From positions 1,612,001 to 1,676,000 of the forward strand of contig OZ255622.1 in assembly GCA_965276715.1 (NCBI GenBank): a stretch of 64,000 nt of DNA, read 5' to 3'. The notes below the pieces were generated by a model. That model was given only the letters and a program-made list of their open reading frames with translations. It ran no database searches and was not told the origin of the DNA. The position numbers and the translations under genes were made by a program. The stretch's first letter is position 1. Each line of letters starts with the position of its first letter. The stretch is from CAXTPV01 sp965276715. Lineage in GTDB: Bacteria > Pseudomonadota > Alphaproteobacteria > Acetobacterales > Acetobacteraceae. Of the stretch, positions 58,913 to 64,000 are shown one piece after another.

Positions 58913-61002
58913 TTCACGGTCCCGGTCCCTGGAGCGTCCTGCTCGGGCGTCTGACGCTGTCCGAGATTCCCTTCGACAGCGTGGTCGTCTTCGCGGCCTT
59001 CGTCTTCGCGGTCATCATCGCGATCGGACTTCTGGCGACCATCACCTATCTCGGACAATGGCGCTACCTCTGGCGCGAATGGTTCACCACTGTCGATCAC
59101 AAGAAGATCGGCATCATGTACGTCATCGTGGGAGTCGTGATGCTGTTCCGCGGCTTCGTCGACGCCATCATGATGCGCACCCAGCAGGTGATGGCGGCCG
59201 GCCCCCATTCGGCGGGCTATCTCGGCGCCGAACACGGCTACCTGCCGCCCTATCATTACGATCAGGTCTACGGGTCGCACGGGACCATCATGCTGATCTT
59301 CGCCGCCACCCCGATCCTCGCCGGCTTCATGAACTATCTGCTGCCGTTGCAGATCGGCGCTCGCGACATGGCGTTCCCCTATTTGAACGCGGTCGCGCTG
59401 TGGATGACGGTGGTGGGCGCGGGCCTGGTGATGCTGTCGCTGTTCGTGGGCGACTTCAGCCAAGCGGGCTGGGTCGGCCTCACGCCGCTCACCGAGATGC
59501 CGTACAGTCCCGATGTCGGCGTCGACTACTGGAGCTGGGCGCTGCAGATCGGCAGCATCGGGACCACGCTGGGGGCGGTCAACATCATCGCCACCATCAT
59601 CAAGATGCGCGCGCCCGGCATGACCTGGATGCGCATGCCGATGTTCGCCTGGACCGCGCTGACCACCAACGTCATCGGCCTGACCGCCTTTCCGGTGCTG
59701 GGTGTCGCCGTCGCCCTGCTGACGCTCGACCGCTATCTCGGAACCCATTTCTACACCACCGGAGTCGGCGGCAACTTCATGCTGTTCTCCGACCTGTTCT
59801 GGATCTGGGGCCATCCGGAGGTCTATTTCATCATCCTGCCGGCCTGGGGGATGATGTCGGAGATCATTCCGACCTTCTCCGAGAAACCGCTGTTCGGCTA
59901 TCCGGTGATGGTCGTGGCCACGCTCAGCATCGGCTGCATCTCGTGGGGCGTCTGGCTGCACCATTTCTTCACGATGGGTGCCGGGCCGATCGTCAACGTC
60001 TTCTACAGCATCACCACGATGCTGGTCTCGATCCCCACGGGCGTGAAGGTGTTCAACTGGGCCTTCACCATGTTCCGCGGGCGCCTGAGCTTCACCACGC
60101 CAATGCTGTGGGCGGTGAGCGCGATCTTCATGCAGCTCATCGGCGGCCTGACCGGCATGATGCTCGCCATCCCCGCGATCAACTACATGACGCACAACAG
60201 CGTCTTCGTGGTCGCGCACTTCCACTGCATCGTCATGGTGACGCTGTTCGCATCCATCGCCGGCGCCACCTTCTGGTTTCCGAAAGTGTTCGGCTTCAAG
60301 CTCGACGAACGGCTCGGGCAGCTCGTCTTCTGGCTGTTCGTCGCCGGCACCTTCACCGTCTTCACCGCGATGTTCGGTCTCGGCCTGGACGGCATGCCGA
60401 GGCGCATGGCCTACATCCCCTTCGAAAGCTGGAAGCCGCTGCTGATCATCGAGGAGTTCGGCATCTTCATCTACATCGCTGGGCTCGTCGCCTACGTCGT
60501 CCAGATCACCGTCAGCATACGCGACCGCGCCGAGAACCGCGTCGACATCGACGCCTGGGGCACGACGCGCAGCCTGGAATGGATGACGCACTCGCCGGTG
60601 CCGGTCTACAACTTCGCGGTCATCCCCAACGTGAACACGCGCGACGAATGGGCCTGGCGCCGCGAGAACGGCCTGCGGTCCGCGCCCGACCGTTACGAGG
60701 ACATCGAAATCCCGCGCAATACCATGGTCCCGATGCTGCTCGGTCTCGGCGCAGCCGCGTTCGGCTTCGCCATGGTCTGGCGCATCTGGTGGCTGGCCAT
60801 CGTGGCGCTGATCGCGATCGTCCTCATCGTCATCGTCCGCTCGTTCGACGACACCACCATGATCACAATGTCCGCCGACGAGGTGCGACGGACCGAACAG
60901 GCGGCGAGCCGCCGCACGCGCCTCTCGCCGCGGCCCGGCCTCGTGCCCGGCGGTGCCGTCGCCTTCGAAGGCGACGACAGCCTGCCCGGAGTGTCCCGAT
61001 GA
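58909..61002 (+). CDS. cyoB: Cytochrome bo3 ubiquinol oxidase subunit I
   Basis: Haem-copper oxidase core, 697 residues, about 15 helices. Cu-B and haem ligands: GHPEVYFIILPAWG (His-Tyr pair), HHFF (WLHHFFTMG) and VAHFHCIVM. Quinol oxidation drives proton pumping across the inner membrane. The C-terminal tail after the last helix is somewhat longer than usual. ATG overlaps cyoA (ATGA). Confidence 0.96.
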   Translation: MIHGPGPWSVLLGRLTLSEIPFDSVVVFAAFVFAVIIAIGLLATITYLGQWRYLWREWFTTVDHKKIGIMYVIVGVVMLFRGFVDAIMMRTQQVMAAGPHSAGYLGAEHGYLPPYHYDQVYGSHGTIMLIFAATPILAGFMNYLLPLQIGARDMAFPYLNAVALWMTVVGAGLVMLSLFVGDFSQAGWVGLTPLTEMPYSPDVGVDYWSWALQIGSIGTTLGAVNIIATIIKMRAPGMTWMRMPMFAWTALTTNVIGLTAFPVLGVAVALLTLDRYLGTHFYTTGVGGNFMLFSDLFWIWGHPEVYFIILPAWGMMSEIIPTFSEKPLFGYPVMVVATLSIGCISWGVWLHHFFTMGAGPIVNVFYSITTMLVSIPTGVKVFNWAFTMFRGRLSFTTPMLWAVSAIFMQLIGGLTGMMLAIPAINYMTHNSVFVVAHFHCIVMVTLFASIAGATFWFPKVFGFKLDERLGQLVFWLFVAGTFTVFTAMFGLGLDGMPRRMAYIPFESWKPLLIIEEFGIFIYIAGLVAYVVQITVSIRDRAENRVDIDAWGTTRSLEWMTHSPVPVYNFAVIPNVNTRDEWAWRRENGLRSAPDRYEDIEIPRNTMVPMLLGLGAAAFGFAMVWRIWWLAIVALIAIVLIVIVRSFDDTTMITMSADEVRRTEQAASRRTRLSPRPGLVPGGAVAFEGDDSLPGVSR

Positions 61003-61625
61003 CAGCCAGCGCTCCTGATCCGCGCCAAGTCACGCTATGGGCCACCGGCGGTCACGAACACGACATGATGAGCACCCGGCAGCTCGGCTTCTGGCTCTAC
61101 ATGCTGAGCGATTCGCTGATCTTTGCCGCGCTTTTCGCGGCCTACGAGGTGCTCACCTACAAGACGGCCCTTGCCGGCGGCCCCGGACCACGCGACGTCG
61201 CGTCACCGATCCACGCCTACGCGGCGACGATCGTGCTGCTGACCAGCGTGCTCGCCTACGGCATGGCCATGGTCGAGCTCAAGCGCGACCGGCCTCGGCG
61301 CCTGATGGCGTGGATCGGCGTCGCCTTCGTCATCGGCCTCGGCTTCGTCACCTTGGAGTGGCGCGAGCTCGCGACCCTTGTCGGCACCGGCGCCATGCCG
61401 CAACGCAGCGGCTATCTCTCGATCTTCTTCACGCTGATCGTCGTGCACGGACTGCACATTGCGTTCGGCCTGCTCTGGATGCTCGTCATGATCGCACAGG
61501 TGGCGCGCAAGGGCCTCAGGCTGCCGGTCGTCTACCGCCTGATCAATCTCAAGATCTTCTGGCTCTACCAGGCGCTGGTCTGGACGTTCGTCTACACCTT
61601 CGTCTATCTGCGGGGGTCCGTCTGA
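60999..61625 (+). CDS. cyoC: Cytochrome bo3 ubiquinol oxidase subunit III
   Basis: A 208-residue protein with five helices: STRQLGFWLYMLSDSLIFAALFA, LAYGMAMVELKRDR, GYLSIFFTLIVVHGLHIAFGLLW, and the end FWLYQALVWTFVYTFVYLRG, all typical of CyoC. It overlaps cyoB (ATGA) and shares one base with cyoD (TGATG). Confidence 0.95.
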   Translation: MTASAPDPRQVTLWATGGHEHDMMSTRQLGFWLYMLSDSLIFAALFAAYEVLTYKTALAGGPGPRDVASPIHAYAATIVLLTSVLAYGMAMVELKRDRPRRLMAWIGVAFVIGLGFVTLEWRELATLVGTGAMPQRSGYLSIFFTLIVVHGLHIAFGLLWMLVMIAQVARKGLRLPVVYRLINLKIFWLYQALVWTFVYTFVYLRGSV

Positions 61626-61978
61626 TGCCGGTCGACCATCTCGAGCCCTGGGAACATCCCGAGGTCAAGCTGGCCAACGAGCGCCAATACGTCGTGGGCT
61701 ACGTCGTCTCCATCGCCCTGCTGGGCGCGTCGCTGCTGCTCGTCAGCACGCACGCGCTCTCGCCGGTGATCACCATTTCCATCATCTCGGTGCTCGCGCT
61801 GCTGACGGTGACGGCGCAGTTGATCTTCCTGTTCCATCTCGATTTCTCCGAGACGCAGCGTTGGAATTCGCTCACGCTGATGCTCAACGTTCCGCTGCTG
61901 ATCCTTTCCGTCGGCCTGACGTCCTGGATGTTCCGCGAGCTCTATGTCCACGTCATGGCGCCCGCGATGTCCCCGTAG
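61625..61978 (+). CDS. cyoD: Cytochrome bo3 ubiquinol oxidase subunit IV
   Basis: A 117-residue, three-helix protein with the CyoD pattern: YVVGYVVSIALLGASLLLVS, ISIISVLALLTVTAQLIFLF, HLDFSETQRWNSLTLML. No cyoE (haem O synthase) follows; the 3' end overlaps the convergent acyltransferase partner by 26 bp. Confidence 0.93.
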   Translation: MPVDHLEPWEHPEVKLANERQYVVGYVVSIALLGASLLLVSTHALSPVITISIISVLALLTVTAQLIFLFHLDFSETQRWNSLTLMLNVPLLILSVGLTSWMFRELYVHVMAPAMSP

Positions 61979-62918
61979 CCAGCTGCCGTCCGAGCGCTGC
62001 CATCACCCGGTCGGCGACCGCGACGCGGTAATGGATCGGGTCCCAGAAATTGTCGCGCGACCGGTCGGTCTCGTCATCGAGCGCGAAATCGGCCACCACC
62101 GTGTTCGGAACCGCCGATGCCACCACCGCGGCGTCCCGCTTGCACTGGTCCCACGACGCCCTGATCGCGCTGCCGGGCTCGCCCATCGTCTCGACGGTGA
62201 TCGGCGGAAAGAACAGGATCTTCCGGGCCGTCGCCGGCAGCCTGTCGAGCAACGCGGGCAGGCCCTCGACGGAGGGCAGCACGATCGGAGCACGCCCCGC
62301 CGGCGCCCGGCTCACCGCGCCCCAGCGCCTGAACAGCGCGTCGACCTTGCCGCGGTCGTAGGCGTCGTCGGGCGGCAGGAAATCGGTGTAGCCGTCGCGC
62401 CCGTAATGTGATCGCTTGATCCCTGTCGCGGCCGCGAACTGGTTCGCCGCTTCCTGCACGGCATACAGGTTCATCACGTGCAGGAAGCCCCACGCCCGCG
62501 ACCCGTCATACATCCAGGCGGGGAACGCGCGGCCGGTCAGGCGCGGGCTGCCGGGGCCGGCGAGGCACCAGGCGGCGTCGAGCCCGACGATCACCGCACG
62601 CGCGTCCGGATGGGCGCGCGCGAACAGCGACAGCATCTTGCCCTGCTCCCAGGGTGTCGCCGAGTTCATCGCCAGATTGGCGAAATGCGAGCCCGCGGCG
62701 CGATCGAGTACCGCCGGGCGCAGCAGCCGGCTCGTCGAGGTGCCGACGATCACCGCGTCGAACCTCCGGTCGATCGCCAGCGCCGGAAACGAGAAGCGCG
62801 CGTTCGTCGAGATCGGCGCGCGCGCGATGGGCAGATGGATCGGCAGCATCCCCCAGGGATCGACCAGCACGATGAACAGGTAGACCACGAGTGCGGGCAC
62901 GCACGCCGCCCACAGCAA
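61953..62918 (-). CDS. AlgJ/AlgX/DltD-like partner of the MBOAT acyltransferase
   Basis: A 321-residue protein with a membrane helix (CVPALVVYLFIVLVDPWGML) and an extracytoplasmic SGNH-like domain: VIVGTSTSRLLRPAVLDRA (nucleophile block), VIVGLDAAWCLAG, ILFFPPITVETMG and DNFWDPIHYRVAVADRVMA (Asp/His block). It probably passes acetyl groups to a polymer. No ATG fits this frame between the MBOAT stop and the helix; a TTG at 62918 behind GGAGG is used here and a GTG further in is an alternative. Confidence 0.78.
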   Translation of the reverse strand: MLWAACVPALVVYLFIVLVDPWGMLPIHLPIARAPISTNARFSFPALAIDRRFDAVIVGTSTSRLLRPAVLDRAAGSHFANLAMNSATPWEQGKMLSLFARAHPDARAVIVGLDAAWCLAGPGSPRLTGRAFPAWMYDGSRAWGFLHVMNLYAVQEAANQFAAATGIKRSHYGRDGYTDFLPPDDAYDRGKVDALFRRWGAVSRAPAGRAPIVLPSVEGLPALLDRLPATARKILFFPPITVETMGEPGSAIRASWDQCKRDAAVVASAVPNTVVADFALDDETDRSRDNFWDPIHYRVAVADRVMAALGRQLATGTSRAP

Positions 62919-62946
62919 GGCCTCCGCGAAACGGCGCCATGCGTGC

Positions 62947-64000
62947 TCAGAACTGGAAATAGATGAACTCGTTCTGCACACGGCCGCCGACCAGCAGCAG
63001 CAGGAACACCAGTAGAGCGCCGGCGGGGATCGCGGCCCAGCGCGCCGTGCCCAGGCGCTTGAGCGCAAACTCCTGGCTGGTCGGTCCGGCGACCGCGACG
63101 ATCGCCGCGATCAGGACCACGACCGCGTTGCGCACATGCACGCGTCCGATCCCCTGCGCGCCCGCCATCGCGCCCAGCACATGCCACGCCGTGCCGAAAT
63201 CCGGCGCCCTGAACAGCACCCATCCGCACATCACGAACAGCAGCGTCAGCACCCAGCCCAACGCACGCGGCACCATCAGGCCGGTCCGCGCCCACAGATG
63301 GTTCCACGCCAGTCCGGCGCCGTGCCATCCGCCCCAGGCGACGAAATTCCACGCGGCGCCATGCCACAGGCCGCCGATCAGCATGGTGGCGAGCAGGTTT
63401 CCCACCATGCGCCACTCCGGACACCGGTTGCCGCCGAGCGGGATGTAGACGTAGTCGCGCAGGAACCGCGACAGCGTCAGATGCCAACGCCGCCAGAAAT
63501 CGCGCACCGACACCGCCCGATACGGCGCGTCGAAATTGAACGGCAGCCGCAATCCGAACATCAGCGCGAGCCCGATCGCCATGTCGGAATAGCCGGAGAA
63601 GTCGAAATAGATCTGCAGCGTGTAGCAGGACGCCGCCGCCCATCCGCCCGCGGCCCCGATCGCATGCCCGGACGCGGCGAGCGCGAACAGCGCGTCCGCG
63701 TTGGGCGAGATGCTGTCGGCGAGTGCGGCCTTCTTGGCCAGCCCGATGATGAACAGCACCGCGCCGCGCGACAGGTTCTCGGCCGTGTCGGGCGCGGGCA
63801 CCGGCCGCGCGAATTGCGGGATGATCTCGTTGTGCCGCACCAGCGGCCCCGCGATCAGTTGCGGAAAGAACGTCACGAACTCGAAGAAATCGAGCAGTCC
63901 GTATTGCCGGCGGTCGCCGCGCTTGAGGTCGATCAGATAGGAGATCTTCTGGAAGACGAAGAAGCTGATGCCGAGCGGCAGCACGATCGGCCACGCGGCA
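62947..64000 (-). CDS. MBOAT O-acyltransferase (AlgI-like), N-terminus beyond window
   Basis: Polytopic membrane acyltransferase. Seen are PLGISFFVFQKISYLID, FFPQLIAGPLVRH, YFDFSGYSDMAIGLALMFG, NFDAPYRAVSVRDFWRRWH, YIPLGGNR and the catalytic-His region GLWHGAAWNFVAWGGWHG, all AlgI/DltB signatures. The first 100 or so residues lie outside the window. It would move acetyl groups across the membrane for the adjacent AlgJ/X-like partner. Confidence 0.93.
   Translation of the reverse strand, partial: AAWPIVLPLGISFFVFQKISYLIDLKRGDRRQYGLLDFFEFVTFFPQLIAGPLVRHNEIIPQFARPVPAPDTAENLSRGAVLFIIGLAKKAALADSISPNADALFALAASGHAIGAAGGWAAASCYTLQIYFDFSGYSDMAIGLALMFGLRLPFNFDAPYRAVSVRDFWRRWHLTLSRFLRDYVYIPLGGNRCPEWRMVGNLLATMLIGGLWHGAAWNFVAWGGWHGAGLAWNHLWARTGLMVPRALGWVLTLLFVMCGWVLFRAPDFGTAWHVLGAMAGAQGIGRVHVRNAVVVLIAAIVAVAGPTSQEFALKRLGTARWAAIPAGALLVFLLLLVGGRVQNEFIYFQF

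Noticed and set aside
58891..60591. Long His/Asp-rich minus-strand frame opposite cyoB
   Set aside because: Composition is that of antisense to a hydrophobic protein; cyoB is certain.

Overview
The window is about 64 kb of high-GC DNA with dense, overlapping genes. The gene content points to an alphaproteobacterium, most likely an acetic-acid-bacterium relative (Acetobacteraceae): a cyoABCD ubiquinol oxidase, an argD-argF cluster close to hslO, a complete System I cytochrome c maturation operon, and a dispersed double-hairpin GC-rich repeat in gene spacers. This placement is inference from gene content and style; no rRNA or other taxonomic marker is present.

Region by region. 1-6.4 kb: ileS (cut by the window start), a class I methyltransferase, and a minus-strand run tatA-mtnD-mtnC-ribF, then recX. 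6.4-13.8 kb: argD-argF, two small or secreted proteins, an ECF sigma factor with its NrsF-type anti-sigma factor, hslO, a lipoprotein, a cupin and a metallophosphoesterase, followed by an IS630-family element with a broken transposase. 15-20 kb: a YaiI/YqxD-family protein, a DsbD-like reductase and the helicase hrpB. 20-24 kb: accessory genes (quinone-oxidoreductase-like enzyme with a TetR regulator; YCII-related protein with an ECF42-like sigma factor) lying between duplicated copies of the hrpB 3' end. 24.3-33.5 kb: a defence island: decayed brnT/brnA and vapC remnants, then a compact type I restriction-modification operon (split hsdM, hsdS, hsdR, a YgjP-like metalloprotease), a tRNA-like T-arm and a HEPN-like protein.

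33.7-41.4 kb: an HtrA-like protease with a non-standard start, an OmpR/HK two-component pair, a secreted small protein, a tartrate/malate dehydrogenase, acetyl-CoA synthetase, an EVE-domain protein and a YciI-like protein. 41.4-46.7 kb: ccmCDEFGHI, each gene overlapping or nearly touching the next. 46.7-49.6 kb: gamma-glutamyltransferase, a DUF4267-like membrane protein and a TetR regulator with a striking operator. 49.6-54.1 kb is scrambled accessory DNA: an alpha/beta hydrolase gene in two pieces around an NmrA-like gene, a CMD/beta-propeller fusion, a PrlF-type antitoxin with a frameshifted PemK-like toxin, and a CGNR regulator. 54.2-57.9 kb: an alpha/beta hydrolase and a three-gene operon of unknown function (membrane protein, secreted protein, small protein). 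57.9-62 kb: cyoABCD. 61.9-64 kb: an AlgI-like MBOAT acyltransferase (cut by the window end) and an AlgJ/AlgX/DltD-like partner.

The genes most likely to work together are mtnD/mtnC (methionine salvage), argD/argF (arginine), ccmC-I with the DsbD-like protein (haem and thiol delivery in the periplasm), the Hsd operon (host defence), cyoA-D (terminal respiration) and the MBOAT pair (polymer O-acetylation). The least explained are the 55.1-57.8 kb operon and the repeated hrpB tail around the 20-24 kb cassettes.
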